NCBI RefSeq assembly: GCF_001050035.1
Contig: NZ_CVTA01000003.1
Coordinates: 1 to 64,000, forward strand
Source of the DNA: Mycolicibacterium komanii
GTDB lineage: Bacteria; Actinomycetota; Actinomycetes; Mycobacteriales; Mycobacteriaceae
DNA length: 64,000 nucleotides
Direction: 5' to 3'
The notes under the pieces were generated by a model. The model ran no database searches. It was not told where the DNA came from and saw only the letters and a list, made by a program, of their open reading frames with translations. Positions 51,578 through 61,877 of the stretch are shown piece after piece; the stretch's first letter is position 1; the number at the start of each line of letters is the position of its first letter. The translations under genes were made by a program, and so were the position numbers.

Positions 51578-51844
51578 TCAAGCCTCCTGCGGCGCCGGTC
51601 GCACGACGCTGACGGTCTTGCGGCCGCGCTTGGTGCCGAACTCGACGGCACCGGGAGCCGTGGCGAACAGGGTGTCGTCGCCACCACGGCCGACGTTGGT
51701 GCCGGGATGGAAATGCGTACCGCGCTGGCGGACCAGGATCTCGCCGGCCTTGACGACCTGGCCGCCGAACCGCTTGACGCCGAGTCGCTGTGCGGCTGAG
51801 TCGCGACCGTTGCGCGAGCTGGAAGCGCCCTTCTTGTGTGCCAT
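51578..51844 (-). CDS. rpmA: 50S ribosomal protein L27
   Basis: An 88-aa protein reaching the peptidyl-transferase centre. [69 protein letters not shown] matches the family throughout. ATG at 51844, 13 bases after rplU. Upstream of obg with 82 bases between. Confidence 0.98.
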   Translation of the reverse strand: MAHKKGASSSRNGRDSAAQRLGVKRFGGQVVKAGEILVRQRGTHFHPGTNVGRGGDDTLFATAPGAVEFGTKRGRKTVSVVRPAPQEA

Positions 51845-51857
51845 GTCTGTGGTTCCT

Positions 51858-52169
51858 CTACTTGATCCCGGTGACCTTGAGGACGGTCAGCTGCTGACGG
51901 TGACCCTGCCGCTTGTGGTAGCCGGTCTTGTTCTTGAACTTGTGGATGCGGATCTTGGGGCCCTTGGTGTGCTCCAGGATCTCGCCGGTGACGGCGACCT
52001 TCTCCAGCGACTTGGCGTCGGAGGTCACCTTCGAACCGTCGACGACGAGGGCCACGGGCAACGAGACGCTGGCGCCGGGCTCGGAATCGAGCTTCTCGAC
52101 CTTCACCACGTCGCCGACCGCGACCTTGTACTGCTTGCCGCCGGTCTTGACGATTGCGTACGTGGCCAT
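51858..52169 (-). CDS. rplU: 50S ribosomal protein L21
   Basis: A 103-aa protein: [44 protein letters not shown] and a C-terminal [31 protein letters not shown]. The frame extends to 52283, but the ATG at 52169 gives the family N-terminus. First gene of the rplU-rpmA-obg-proB cluster; 191 bases separate it from the rne end and may hold its promoter and leader. Confidence 0.98.
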   Translation of the reverse strand: MATYAIVKTGGKQYKVAVGDVVKVEKLDSEPGASVSLPVALVVDGSKVTSDAKSLEKVAVTGEILEHTKGPKIRIHKFKNKTGYHKRQGHRQQLTVLKVTGIK

Positions 52170-52360
52170 CGTGGTGTTACTCCTACGTCGTTCACTGGGC
52201 GCGCGCGACTTGCCGCTGCGCTGGTCTGGGTTTCCGGATCTCGGAGTGTCGCCGACTCCACTAGGTCCAGAGCCTCGCGACAACTGCTCAAGGCTACTTG
52301 AGCCGCCGCATGAGGGTCAAATCACCGCAGGTCACGGCTCGTCGGCGCCCGACCAGCTGG

Positions 52361-55216
52361 TCAGCCGTCATGGGTCGGTGGTCCCGCGGGCCGGGCGGCC
52401 GCGCGGCGCCGGTGCCGCCCACCTGAGGCGGTCGCCGCCGGCGTGACCCCGTTGGCGTCGTATCCGGAGTCCTCGTCGTCGTCGGAATCGTCGTCGGAGT
52501 CCTCGTCGTCGGAGTCCTCGTCGTCGGAGTCCTCGGCGCCGATGACCTCGATGTCGTCGTCGATGTCGTCCTCGTCGTCGTCGGAGTCCAGGTCGATCTC
52601 GTCCTCGTCGGAGTCGTCGTCCGAATCGTCCTCGTCGTCCGAATCGTCGGAGTCGTCGAACTCCTCGTCCTCGAGGTCCTCGATGTCGTCCTCGCCGGAC
52701 TCGATCACCGCGTTGCGGATGGCTTCGGAGTCGGTCTCGGCGACCTCCTCGGGCTTCTGCTCGCGGGTCTCGTCGGTGTCGTCCTCGTCGTCGCCCTCGT
52801 GCCGGCCGTTGGCGGCCGCCATCGCCTTGAACATCGGGTGCTCACCCGCGGGATGCGGCGGGACCTTGGCCACGGCGACGTCGTCGGACTTGCCACCGCG
52901 TTTGCCGCGCTTACCGCGCCGCCCGCCGCCGCCGTCCGACTTGCGTCCGCTGCTCGACGTCGAGTCCACCGGGTCGCCGTGCAGCACGATCCCGCGCCCG
53001 GCGCAGTGTGTGCACGCCGTCGAGAAGGCCTCCACCAATCCGGTGCCGAGCCGCTTGCGCGTCAACTGCACCAGGCCCAGCGAGGTCACCTCGGACACCT
53101 GATGCCGGGTCCGGTCGCGGGCCAACGCCTCGGTTAGCCGGCGCAGCACCAGGTCGCGGTTCGACTCGAGCACCATGTCGATGAAGTCGATCACCACGAT
53201 GCCGCCGATGTCGCGCAGCCGCAGTTGGCGCACGATCTCCTCGGCCGCCTCGAGGTTGTTGCGCGTGACGGTCTGCTCGAGGTTGCCGCCCGAGCCGGTG
53301 AACTTGCCGGTGTTGACGTCGATGACGGTCATGGCCTCGGTGCGGTCGATCACGAGCGTGCCGCCCGACGGCAGCCACACCTTGCGGTCCATCGCCTTGG
53401 TCAGCTGCTCGTCGATGCGGTGCACCGCGAACACGTCCGGGCCGTCGGGTGATGTCGGCTCGTATTTCGTCAAGCGTGGAAGAAGTTCCGGCGCAACCGA
53501 ATTCACGTACTCGGTGATGGTGTTCCAGGCGTCTTCGCCGGAGACGGTCAGCCCGGTGAAGTCCTCGTTGAACAGGTCGCGGATCACCTTGACCAGCACG
53601 TCGGGCTCTTCGTAGAGCGCGACGGCCGCACCGGCCTTCGTCTCGGTGATCTCGGCGGCCTTGGCCTCGATCTCGGTCCAGCGCTTGGCGAGGCGTTCGA
53701 CGTCGGTGCGGATGTCGGATTCTTTGACGCCCTCGGACGCGGTCCGGATGATCACGCCTGCGTCGGGCGGCACGACCTCGCGCAGGATCTCCTTGAGACG
53801 CTGGCGTTCGGTGTCGGGCAGCTTGCGGCTGATCCCGGTCGACGAGGCACCCGGCACATAGACCAGGTAGCGGCCCGCGAGCGAGACCTGTGTGGTCAGC
53901 CGGGCGCCCTTGTGGCCGACGGGGTCCTTGCTGACCTGGACGACGACGTAGTCGCCCGGTTTGAGCGCCTGCTCGATCTTGCGGTTCGCACCGCCGAGTC
54001 CGGCGGCTTCCCAGTTCACCTCGCCGGCGTAGAGCACGCCGTTGCGTCCGCGGCCGATGTCGACGAAGGCCGCCTCCATCGAGGGGAGCACATTCTGAAC
54101 GATGCCGAGATAGATGTTGCCGACCAGGGAGGCCGACGCCGCCGAGGTGACGAAATGCTCCACGACGACGCCGTCTTCGAGGACGGCGATCTGCGTGTAG
54201 CGGGCGCCCTCGTGCGGCGGTTCGGTGCGGACCTTGTCGCGGACGACCATCATTCGCTCGACGGCTTCGCGCCTGGCCAGGAATTCGGCCTCGCTCAGGA
54301 TGGGCGGCCGGCGCCGGCCGGCATCGCGGCCGTCACGTCTGCGTTGCCGCTTGGCCTCGAGGCGGGTGGACCCGCTGATGCCCTGGATCTCGCCGTCACC
54401 ACTCGAAGACGACTTGTCGCCCCGGGCGGATTTCCGCGGTTCGCGCTCGTGGACGACGGTGTTGGGCGGGTCATCGGGCGACGTCGCGTCGCCGTCGTCT
54501 CCCGAACCGGACTTGCGGCGACGGCGGCGGCGCCGACGGCGGGTCGCGCCCTCGGAGCCGGAGTTCTCGTCGTCGCCGTTGTCGTCGTCGGAGTCGTCCG
54601 AGTCGTCGTCCTGGTCTACGCCCGAGGAGCCGTTCTGGTTGGTGTCCCCGTCGGCGTCGCCGTCGTCGCCGTTCTGCTCACCACGGCCGCGGCCCCGTCC
54701 ACGCCTGCCGCGGCGGCGACGGCGACCGGAGGGCCGCTCGGACTGGTCGTCTTCGCTGTCGGGACCCTCGTCGTCGTCATCGTCGTCATCGTCGTCGTCG
54801 TCGGTGTCGATGTCGTCGAATTTCACCGGCTGCGGCGCCACGAACAGCGGCATGTATTCGGCGCGCTCCGGGGCCACCTCCGCGGGGGTCTCCAGAATCA
54901 GCCGGGACTCCGGCTCGTCACCGTCTTCGGTCGCGGAGTCGTCCGCCGGCTCAGGCGTGGGCGCCGAGGGTTCGGGCACCTGCGTCGCACCGGAACCGTC
55001 GGCGAGCGCTTCGCGCACCCGCTGCGCCTCGTCCTCCTCGACGGTGGACTCGGCGGTGCGCGGCCGACCGTCGAGTTCGGTCAGCGCTTCGAGGACCCGC
55101 TCGCTGGTGGTGCCGAGCACCTGGGCAAGCGAGTCGACCCTCAACGTCTCCGGCTGAGAGTCCTGCGCTTCTCGCGTGTCTTCAGAAAGGTCTTCGGTTG
55201 GGGCATCTTCGGCCAC
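52361..55216 (-). CDS. rne: Ribonuclease E/G
   Basis: A 951-aa endoribonuclease central to mRNA decay and rRNA processing. Unlike E. coli, the catalytic core is in the middle: S1 domain (IYLGIVQNVLPSMEAAFVDIGRGRNGVLYAGEV), then VWLPSGGTLVIDRTEAMTVIDVNTGKFTG and IVVIDFIDM (catalytic Asp residues), and the zinc-link CTHCAGRG. Residues up to about 280 and after 800 are disordered, the N-terminal arm with DDDD runs and basic RRRRGRRGRGRGRG blocks, the tail with long D/E/S repeats and a basic RRRAAARP end. GTG at 55216 has AAGGAG five bases ahead. Length matches the mycobacterial enzyme (about 950). Confidence 0.97.
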   Translation of the reverse strand: MAEDAPTEDLSEDTREAQDSQPETLRVDSLAQVLGTTSERVLEALTELDGRPRTAESTVEEDEAQRVREALADGSGATQVPEPSAPTPEPADDSATEDGDEPESRLILETPAEVAPERAEYMPLFVAPQPVKFDDIDTDDDDDDDDDDDEGPDSEDDQSERPSGRRRRRGRRGRGRGRGEQNGDDGDADGDTNQNGSSGVDQDDDSDDSDDDNGDDENSGSEGATRRRRRRRRRKSGSGDDGDATSPDDPPNTVVHEREPRKSARGDKSSSSGDGEIQGISGSTRLEAKRQRRRDGRDAGRRRPPILSEAEFLARREAVERMMVVRDKVRTEPPHEGARYTQIAVLEDGVVVEHFVTSAASASLVGNIYLGIVQNVLPSMEAAFVDIGRGRNGVLYAGEVNWEAAGLGGANRKIEQALKPGDYVVVQVSKDPVGHKGARLTTQVSLAGRYLVYVPGASSTGISRKLPDTERQRLKEILREVVPPDAGVIIRTASEGVKESDIRTDVERLAKRWTEIEAKAAEITETKAGAAVALYEEPDVLVKVIRDLFNEDFTGLTVSGEDAWNTITEYVNSVAPELLPRLTKYEPTSPDGPDVFAVHRIDEQLTKAMDRKVWLPSGGTLVIDRTEAMTVIDVNTGKFTGSGGNLEQTVTRNNLEAAEEIVRQLRLRDIGGIVVIDFIDMVLESNRDLVLRRLTEALARDRTRHQVSEVTSLGLVQLTRKRLGTGLVEAFSTACTHCAGRGIVLHGDPVDSTSSSGRKSDGGGGRRGKRGKRGGKSDDVAVAKVPPHPAGEHPMFKAMAAANGRHEGDDEDDTDETREQKPEEVAETDSEAIRNAVIESGEDDIEDLEDEEFDDSDDSDDEDDSDDDSDEDEIDLDSDDDEDDIDDDIEVIGAEDSDDEDSDDEDSDDDSDDDEDSGYDANGVTPAATASGGRHRRRAAARPAGPPTHDG

Positions 55217-55523
55217 GTAGTCTCCTTAAGCCCCCGGGCGCGTCGTTTCTGACGCGGCCACGCGAGGGCTTCCGCTATGGACCCGGGTAACTTCGCCCGA
55301 GCTTGTTGTGGTCTCGCTCCGAGCGGTCCACAGGGGACCATCCCGGTGCCGGTCTGAATGATGGCTGGACGGTCGGCGCCGCATCACGCGTGGCGATGGT
55401 CGCGCACGTCTAAGTCTTCATTCGGGCTTCCGACCCCGGTTTGGCGGCCGGTAACCCGAGTCGAGTATCCCACATCACGACGCCCCGCCTGACCAGGCTG
55501 GGCGAGACCGGTGCAGAAACCCG
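55217..55523 (-). promoter_or_regulatory. rne upstream region, probable long 5' UTR
   Basis: About 307 bases between ndk and rne. A perfect stem CGCGTC/GACGCG (55239-55256, six-base loop) sits nine bases upstream of the AAGGAG Shine-Dalgarno, and a second stem GGTCC/GGACC lies at 55325-55339. No TANNNT box at leaderless distance from the GTG. RNase E mRNAs commonly carry long structured leaders used for autoregulation, which fits. Confidence 0.55.
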
Positions 55524-55943
55524 CTACTTGCTGGGGAACCAGAGATCGATCTCGCGGGCCGCGGACTCCGGCGAATCCGAGCCGTGCACCAGGTTGTCCT
55601 GGGTGATCAGGGCCAGGTCACCGCGGATGGTGCCCGGTGTCGCCTTCTCCACCGGGTCGGTTCCGCCGGCGATCTGACGGAACGCGGCGATGGCCCGCGG
55701 ACCCTCCACGATCGCCGCTACGACGGGGCCGGAGGTGATGAACGCGAGCAGCGAGTCGAAGAACGGCTTGCCGTCGTGCTCGGCGTAGTGCTTGCACGCC
55801 AGCTCGTCGCTGACGGTCACCAGTTCCAGCGCCGCGATCGACAGCCCTTTGCGTTCGATACGGGCCAGGATCTCGCCGACAAGACGCCGCTTGACGCCGT
55901 CGGGCTTGACCAACACGAGGGTGCGTTCAATCGGCTCAGTCAC
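55524..55943 (-). CDS. ndk: Nucleoside diphosphate kinase
   Basis: A 139-aa enzyme that transfers the gamma phosphate between nucleoside triphosphates and diphosphates. [30 protein letters not shown], then [38 protein letters not shown], with catalytic His in [19 protein letters not shown] at 55943 with a TATTCT -10 box seven bases ahead. Confidence 0.98.
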   Translation of the reverse strand: MTEPIERTLVLVKPDGVKRRLVGEILARIERKGLSIAALELVTVSDELACKHYAEHDGKPFFDSLLAFITSGPVVAAIVEGPRAIAAFRQIAGGTDPVEKATPGTIRGDLALITQDNLVHGSDSPESAAREIDLWFPSK

Positions 55944-55950
55944 GGCCGAC

Positions 55951-55956
55951 AGAATA
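55951..55956 (-). promoter_or_regulatory. -10 box TATTCT of ndk
   Basis: TANNNT hexamer seven bases upstream of the GTG at 55943; leaderless. Confidence 0.65.
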
Positions 55957-55970
55957 GCCGCCGCGGCGGG

Positions 55971-56360
55971 CTACTCCGGCGGACCCTGCTGACCAGGCAG
56001 GAGTCCTCGTTTCTGCCTGCGAAGTACCTCGGCGCGCAGCCGGGCGATGATCAGCCACACGATCAGGAAGATCACGCCGACGAACGCGATGGCACCGTCG
56101 AGGACGACGCCGGCGATCAGGACCAGCTGGATACCGACGTTCACCCAGATCGCCCACGGTTTGCCCTGTACACCGGCCAGGAGCACCAGCACCACCGCCA
56201 TGCCGATCAGGAAGCCGCCGGTGGCTCTGGTCAGGCCGCCGCCCAAATTCGCCACCACCGGCAGCGCCAGCAGCACGACGATGGCCTCCAGGATCAGCGT
56301 GCCCGCCATGACCCCGCGGAAGCTCTTCCAGGGGTCCGGCTGCTGCGCAGGCCCTGTCAT
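55971..56360 (-). CDS. DUF4233-like membrane protein (Rv2446c-type)
   Basis: A 129-aa membrane protein with four hydrophobic segments: GVMAGTLILEAIVVLLALPVVANL, TGGFLIGMAVVLVLLAGV, WAIWVNVGIQLVLIAGVVL and AIAFVGVIFLIVWLIIARL, plus a basic tail. ATG at 56360 overlaps the folC stop (ATGA). It lies between folC and ndk, the usual actinobacterial order. Function unknown. Confidence 0.9.
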   Translation of the reverse strand: MTGPAQQPDPWKSFRGVMAGTLILEAIVVLLALPVVANLGGGLTRATGGFLIGMAVVLVLLAGVQGKPWAIWVNVGIQLVLIAGVVLDGAIAFVGVIFLIVWLIIARLRAEVLRRQKRGLLPGQQGPPE

Positions 56361-57802
56361 TGCGGATCCTTTCCGAACAGCGTGCGCGCCGCCCCCGCGG
56401 TGACCACGGAGCCGGTGATCACGATGCCGGCGCCGCCGAGCAGTTCGCCTTCGATGGCCGATTCCTCGACAATCGCGGTGGCGGTCTCGATCGCGTCGGG
56501 CAGCGTCGCGGCCGTGATCACCCGTTCGGGCCCGAACTTCTGCTCGGCCAGCAGCGCCAGCCCCTCGACGTCGAGCGCGCGCGGCGAGCCGTTGTGGGTG
56601 ACGACGATCTGGTCGAACACCGGTTCCAGCGCGGCCAGGATGCCGTCGACGTCCTTGTCGCCCATCACCGACACGACGCCGACCAGGAACCGGAAGTCGA
56701 ACTCCTCCTGCAAGGCCTGCGCCAGCGCGGCGGCGCCGGCGGGGTTGTGCGCGGCGTCGATGAAAACCGTTGGCGCGCTGCGCATTCTCTCCAGCCGGCC
56801 CGGGCTGGTCACCGCGGCGAAGCCCGCGCGTACGGCGTCGATGTCGAGCTGACGCTGCGCGCCCGCACCGAAGAACGCCTCGACGGCCGCGAGCGCCAGA
56901 GCGGCGTTGTGCGCCTGGTGTTCGCCGTGCAGCGGCAGGAAGATGTCGGAGTAGAGCCCGCCCAGCCCCTGCAGCTCGAGCAGCTGTCCGCCGACCGCGA
57001 CCTGCCTGCCGAGCACCGCGAACTCGGAGTCCTCCCGGGCGACGGCCGCGTCGGCGCGCACCGTCTGCGCCAGAAGCGCTTCCATCGCCTCCGGCGCCTG
57101 CCTGGCGATGATCGCGACAGTGTCGGTCGGGACGAGGTCCTCTTCCTGTTTGCCGATGATTCCGGCCTTCTCCGCGGCGATCTCGGCGAGGGTGTCGCCC
57201 AGGTAGTCGGCGTGGTCCACCCCGATCGGGGTGATCACCGCGACAGGGGCGTTGACGACGTTGGTGGCGTCCCAGCGCCCGCCGAGGCCGACCTCGACGA
57301 CGGCCACGTCGATCGGCGCGTCGGCGAAGGCGGCGAACGCCATCGCCGTCACCACCTCGAACTTGCTCATGGCTGGGCCAGCGCTTCCGAGAACGCCGGC
57401 TTCGGACTGCTGATCGACCAGCTGCACGAACGGCTCGATCTCGCGATAGGTGTCGACGTAGGTCGCGGGGCTGATCGGCTTGCCGTCGATGGAGATGCGC
57501 TCGACGGCCGACTGCAGGTGCGGGCTGGTGGTGCGGCCGGTGCGGCGGTGCAGCGCCGTCAACAGCGCGTCGACCATCCGCGCGACCGACGTCTTGCCGT
57601 TGGTGCCGGCGATGTGGATCGACGGATATCCGCGCTGCGGCGAGCCGAGGAGTTCGAGCAGCGCCGAGATGCGCGTCGTGCTGGGTTCGAGTTTCGTTTC
57701 GGGCCAACGCTGGTCGAGAAGGTGCTCGACCTGCAGGAGCGCCGCGATCTCGTCCGGTGACGGCTCGGGTTCCGGAGGTGGCCGGTTCTCCGGCTCGGTC
57801 AT
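56357..57802 (-). CDS. folC: Folylpolyglutamate synthase/dihydrofolate synthase
   Basis: A 481-aa Mur-ligase-fold enzyme that adds glutamate to folates. [35 protein letters not shown] (P-loop), [43 protein letters not shown] (metal site) and [19 protein letters not shown] are diagnostic. ATG at 57802 overlaps the valS stop (ATGA) although the frame continues upstream. Order valS-folC-DUF4233-ndk. Confidence 0.96.
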   Translation of the reverse strand: MTEPENRPPPEPEPSPDEIAALLQVEHLLDQRWPETKLEPSTTRISALLELLGSPQRGYPSIHIAGTNGKTSVARMVDALLTALHRRTGRTTSPHLQSAVERISIDGKPISPATYVDTYREIEPFVQLVDQQSEAGVLGSAGPAMSKFEVVTAMAFAAFADAPIDVAVVEVGLGGRWDATNVVNAPVAVITPIGVDHADYLGDTLAEIAAEKAGIIGKQEEDLVPTDTVAIIARQAPEAMEALLAQTVRADAAVAREDSEFAVLGRQVAVGGQLLELQGLGGLYSDIFLPLHGEHQAHNAALALAAVEAFFGAGAQRQLDIDAVRAGFAAVTSPGRLERMRSAPTVFIDAAHNPAGAAALAQALQEEFDFRFLVGVVSVMGDKDVDGILAALEPVFDQIVVTHNGSPRALDVEGLALLAEQKFGPERVITAATLPDAIETATAIVEESAIEGELLGGAGIVITGSVVTAGAARTLFGKDPQ

Positions 57803-60480
57803 CGGAGTGCGGCCAACCTTGCGGTGATGCGGTCGACCTCCTCTTGGGCGACCTGTTGGCGTCCGCGGATCTTGTCCACCACCTCTGCGGGCGCCTTCGC
57901 CAGGAACGCCTCGTTTCCGAGTTTGCCTGTGGTGCTGGCCAGTTCCTTTTGCGCCGCGGCGAGGTCCTTCTCCAGGCGCCGCCGTTCGGCGGCCACGTCC
58001 ACGGTGCCCGAGGTGTCGACCTCGACGGTCACGGTGCCGCGCGACAGCCGCACCTCGATCGCCGCGGTCGGGGCGAAGCCGTCGTCGTCGGTGGTCAGCC
58101 AGGCCAGCGACCGCACCGCGGGCACCTGCGCCTGCAGGTCCGCACCGGCGATCTCCGACAGCCGGGCGGGCACCTTCTGCCGGTCGTTGAGCCCCTGATC
58201 GCTGCGGAAGCGGCGCACCTCGGTGATGAGCTTCTGCATGTCCGCGACCCGTTGCGCGGCAACCGGATCGAGCTCGAAGCCAGACGGCGTCGGCCAATCG
58301 GCGATCACCAGCGACTCCATCTTTCCCGTCGCTTCGCTCGCCCCAGCCCGGGCGGTCAGGGTCTTCCACAGCACCTCGGTGACGAACGGCATCACCGGAT
58401 GAAGCAGTTTGAGTAGCGTGTCGAGCACCGCCGCGAGCACCGCCGTCGTGTGGTCGATCCCGTCGGCCAGCTGCACCTTGGCCAACTCGACGTACCAGTC
58501 GCAGAACTCGTCCCATGCGAAGTGATACAGCGACTCGCACGCCCGGCTGAACTCGTAGGCGTCGAACGCCGAATCCACTTCGGCGCGAACCTGTTCCATG
58601 CGGCCCAGGATCCACCGGTCGGCATCGGTCAGCTCGGCGACGTCGGGCAGCGGAGCGGGCGCGGCGCCGTTCATCAGCGCGAAGCGGGTGGCGTTGAACA
58701 GCTTCGTGGCGAAGTTGCGGGACGCGCGGGCGTGGTCCTCGCCGATGGAGAGGTCGCCGCCGGGGCTCGCACCGCGCGCGAGCGTGAACCGCAGCGCGTC
58801 GGCCCCGAAGATCTCCACCCAGTCCAGCGGGTCGATCCCGTTACCGCGCGACTTGCTCATCTTGCGGCCGTGCTCGTCGCGAATCAGCCCGTGCAGGAAG
58901 ACGTTCTGGAACGGCACTTGCGGACCGCGCTGGCCGTCGAGCGTGATCGCGGGGTCGTCGGCGACGAAGGTGCCGAACATCATCATCCGCGCCACCCAGA
59001 AGAACAGGATGTCGTAGCCGGTGACCAGCACGGTGGTCGGATAGAACTTGGCGAGGTCTTTCGTGTGGTCGGGCCAGCCCATGGTGGAGAACGGCCACAA
59101 CGCCGAACTGAACCAGGTGTCGAGCACGTCGGGGTCCTGCTCCCAGCCTTTCGGCGGGGTCTCGTCGGGGCCGACACAGACCGTCTCGCCGTCCGGTCCG
59201 TGCCAGATCGGGATGCGGTGGCCCCACCACAGCTGCCGAGAGATGCACCAGTCGTGCATGTTGTCCACCCACGCGAACCACCGGGGCTCGAGGCTCGGCG
59301 GATGAATCGCGGTGTCGCCGTTGCGAACCGCGTCGCCGGCGGCCTTGGCCAACGCCTCGACCTTGACCCACCACTGTAGTGACAGGCGCGGCTCGATCGG
59401 CTCACCGCTGCGTTCGGAGTGCCCGACGCTGTGCACGTACGGCCGCTTCTCGGCGACGATGCGGCCCTGCTCGGCCAGCGCCTCGCGCACCTTGACCCGA
59501 GCCTCGAAGCGGTCCTGGCCGTCGAATTCCGTTCCGGTGCCGGTGATTCGGCCCTTGGTGTCCATGATCGACGGCATCGGCAACTGATGACGCAGGCCGA
59601 TCTCGAAGTCGTTCGGATCGTGCGCGGGCGTCACCTTGACCGCACCGGTGCCGAATTCGGGGTCGACGTGCTCGTCGGCAACGATCACGATCTCGCGGTC
59701 GATGAACGGGTGCGGCAGCGTCTTGCCGACCAGATCGCGGTAGCGGTCGTCGTCGGGGTGGACGGCGATCGCCGTATCGCCGAGCATCGTCTCGACACGG
59801 GTGGTGGCGACCACGATGTGCGGTTCGTCGTCGTCGAGCGAGCCGTACCGAAACGACACCAGCTCGCCTTCGATGTCTTCGTATTTGACCTCGAGGTCCG
59901 AGATCGCGGTCTCGAGCACCGGCGACCAGTTGACCAGGCGCTCGGCCTGGTAGATGAGCCCGGCGTCGAAGAGCCGCTTGAAGATCGTGCGCACTGCGCG
60001 GGACAGGCCCTCGTCCATGGTGAATCGGTCGCGGCTCCAGTCCACACCGTCACCGAGGCGGCGCATCTGCGCGCCGATGGTGCCACCGGATTCCCGCTTC
60101 CAGTCCCAGACCTTCTCGATGAACAGGTCCCGGCCGAAGTCTTCTTTGGTCTTGCCGTCGACGGCGAGTTGCTTTTCGACCACCGACTGCGTCGCGATAC
60201 CGGCGTGGTCCATGCCGGGCAGCCACAGCACCTCGTAGCCCTGCATGCGCTTGCGGCGGGTCAACGCATCCATCAGCGTGTGGTCGAGCGCGTGCCCCAT
60301 GTGCAGGTTGCCGGTGACGTTCGGCGGCGGCAGCACGATCGAATAGGCGGGCTTACCGCTGGTCGCGTCCGCGGTGAAGTAGCCGGCCTTGACCCAACCC
60401 TCGTAGAGATCGCTCTCGACCGCACCCGGATCCCAGGACTTGGGCAGGGCTTCGGCGGAGGACGGGGGGCTGGCGGTCAC
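57799..60480 (-). CDS. valS: Valyl-tRNA synthetase
   Basis: An 893-aa class I synthetase. HIGH motif as [34 protein letters not shown] motif as [32 protein letters not shown], editing domain between them ([19 protein letters not shown]), and a C-terminal coiled coil ([66 protein letters not shown]). GTG at 60480. First gene of the valS-folC transcript. No T-box leader is visible in the 94 bases upstream. Confidence 0.97.
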   Translation of the reverse strand: MTASPPSSAEALPKSWDPGAVESDLYEGWVKAGYFTADATSGKPAYSIVLPPPNVTGNLHMGHALDHTLMDALTRRKRMQGYEVLWLPGMDHAGIATQSVVEKQLAVDGKTKEDFGRDLFIEKVWDWKRESGGTIGAQMRRLGDGVDWSRDRFTMDEGLSRAVRTIFKRLFDAGLIYQAERLVNWSPVLETAISDLEVKYEDIEGELVSFRYGSLDDDEPHIVVATTRVETMLGDTAIAVHPDDDRYRDLVGKTLPHPFIDREIVIVADEHVDPEFGTGAVKVTPAHDPNDFEIGLRHQLPMPSIMDTKGRITGTGTEFDGQDRFEARVKVREALAEQGRIVAEKRPYVHSVGHSERSGEPIEPRLSLQWWVKVEALAKAAGDAVRNGDTAIHPPSLEPRWFAWVDNMHDWCISRQLWWGHRIPIWHGPDGETVCVGPDETPPKGWEQDPDVLDTWFSSALWPFSTMGWPDHTKDLAKFYPTTVLVTGYDILFFWVARMMMFGTFVADDPAITLDGQRGPQVPFQNVFLHGLIRDEHGRKMSKSRGNGIDPLDWVEIFGADALRFTLARGASPGGDLSIGEDHARASRNFATKLFNATRFALMNGAAPAPLPDVAELTDADRWILGRMEQVRAEVDSAFDAYEFSRACESLYHFAWDEFCDWYVELAKVQLADGIDHTTAVLAAVLDTLLKLLHPVMPFVTEVLWKTLTARAGASEATGKMESLVIADWPTPSGFELDPVAAQRVADMQKLITEVRRFRSDQGLNDRQKVPARLSEIAGADLQAQVPAVRSLAWLTTDDDGFAPTAAIEVRLSRGTVTVEVDTSGTVDVAAERRRLEKDLAAAQKELASTTGKLGNEAFLAKAPAEVVDKIRGRQQVAQEEVDRITARLAALR

Positions 60481-60574
60481 CCCGCAATTCTAGGAACGCG
60501 GCGCGGGCCGTCGCTAACTGCCCCGAAACGCGGCCGAACAGGGCGGTTTCCGGCACGGACCGCTGTGACGTGGG

Positions 60575-61864
60575 CTACCCCTGCAGGCGCTCCGTTTTCA
60601 ACGTCACCCCCGCTGCCGGCAGCCTGGTGAGCAACGCATCGCCCATCGCCGCGGCGGGTGTCAGCACGCCGCGCAGGTCGGAGAGCTTGTCGCGGTCCAG
60701 CGCCAGCGCCAACGCGCTCTCCCCCAGCAGGACCGACGTCGCCTTGTAACCGGGATCGCCCTTCTGCGACATGACCGCGCGATAGCGGGCACCCGAGGTG
60801 GTATTGGCGTACGTCTCGACGTCGTAGTAGCCGCTCTCCCGGACGCGTTCGCTCGGGCCGGTGCCCGGCTTGGGCAACACGCGCTCGACGAGCTTGTTGG
60901 GCACCCGGTGGAAGAAGCGCGTCCCCAGCGCCATCGTCGCGGTGTTGCCGGCCGCGGACAACGCCGACGCGACCGGTGCGAGCGCCGACTTCCCCATGCT
61001 CATCTGCTCGCCGTACTCGAACCGACGACCGTAGTCATGACCGAGTAATTCGTTGCTGCGCCGCACGATTCGGGTGTTGACCGCGGCCATGGCAAAGGGA
61101 CCGAACCAATAGCCGCGCAGTTCCGGGGCGATCTCGGCGCCCCTGCGCCACCGCAGGTCCGGCTGGGCGCCGAACTCGGGTTCGTTGGCCCGGTCCTGGC
61201 TGAGCGTGTAGGGGTCGTTCATCAGCCGCCGGGCCTCGGGGTTGCCTGCGGCCTCACGCATGACCTCGATCAGCGAAGCGGCGGTCCCGCCCGAGACGCC
61301 GCCCTTGAATCCGCGCAGCACCAGGTTGGTGTCGGTGAGCTCGCCGGCACCGTCCTCCTGCGCGCGTCGGTACAGGGCGAAGACCGTGAGATCCGAAGGG
61401 ATGCAGTCGAATCCACACGAGTGCACGATGCGCGCACCGGTGCCGGCGGCCTGTTCGTGATAGTGGTCGATGCTGTCACGCATGAACAGCGGTTCGCCGG
61501 TCAGATCCGCGTAGTCGGTGCCGGCCGCCGCGCACGCCGCAACGAGGGGCAGGCCGTAGCGGGCGTAGGGCCCCACCGTCGTCACCACGACGCGGGTCTG
61601 TGCGGCCATCGCGTTCAGCGTCGACGGTTGTGACGCGTCCGCGGTGATCAGGGGCCACGAGGCGGCGTTGTCACCCAACGAGTCTCGGACGGCGATCAGC
61701 TTGTCGTGAGATCGGCCGGCGAGCGCGATCCGGACCTTCGGAGCCGTCCTGGCCAGGTATTCGGCGGTGAGTTTCCCGACGAATCCGGTGGCTCCGTACA
61801 GGACGATGTCGAATTCCCGCTCCGATGTCGAATGTGGCCGGCCGCCCGGCTCCGGTGCGCTCAT
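60575..61864 (-). CDS. Saccharopine dehydrogenase-like/trans-acting enoyl reductase family (Rv2449c-type)
   Basis: A 429-aa Rossmann-fold protein: FDIVLYGATGFVGKLTAEYLARTAPKVRIALAGRSHDKL (GxTGxxG), VVVTTVGPYARYGLPLVAACAAAGTDYADLTGEPLFMRDSIDHYHEQAAGTGARIVHSCGFDCIPSDLTVF, the family hallmark. Relatives include the trans-acting enoyl reductase of phthiocerol synthesis. A hydrophobic APVASALSAAGNTATMAL stretch could be membrane-associated. ATG at 61864 with a TAGCGT box seven bases upstream; the longer frame is rejected. Confidence 0.9.
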   Translation of the reverse strand: MSAPEPGGRPHSTSEREFDIVLYGATGFVGKLTAEYLARTAPKVRIALAGRSHDKLIAVRDSLGDNAASWPLITADASQPSTLNAMAAQTRVVVTTVGPYARYGLPLVAACAAAGTDYADLTGEPLFMRDSIDHYHEQAAGTGARIVHSCGFDCIPSDLTVFALYRRAQEDGAGELTDTNLVLRGFKGGVSGGTAASLIEVMREAAGNPEARRLMNDPYTLSQDRANEPEFGAQPDLRWRRGAEIAPELRGYWFGPFAMAAVNTRIVRRSNELLGHDYGRRFEYGEQMSMGKSALAPVASALSAAGNTATMALGTRFFHRVPNKLVERVLPKPGTGPSERVRESGYYDVETYANTTSGARYRAVMSQKGDPGYKATSVLLGESALALALDRDKLSDLRGVLTPAAAMGDALLTRLPAAGVTLKTERLQG

Positions 61865-61871
61865 GGTCGCG

Positions 61872-61877
61872 ACGCTA
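61872..61877 (-). promoter_or_regulatory. -10 box TAGCGT for the Rv2449c-type gene
   Basis: TANNNT hexamer seven bases before the ATG at 61864. It lies within the last codons of the S9 peptidase gene. Confidence 0.6.

Noticed and set aside
52443..53102. Ser-rich plus-strand frame and possible CRISPR-like repeats near 52460-52680
   Set aside because: The repeated TCGTCG/TCGGAG units are codon repeats of the Asp/Glu/Ser tail of RNase E, irregular in length and without spacers, so they are not a CRISPR array.
53912..55252. 446-codon plus-strand frame rich in Val, antisense to rne
   Set aside because: The poly-Val stretches are simply the complement of the GAC/GAG repeats encoding the acidic arm of RNase E; not a membrane protein.
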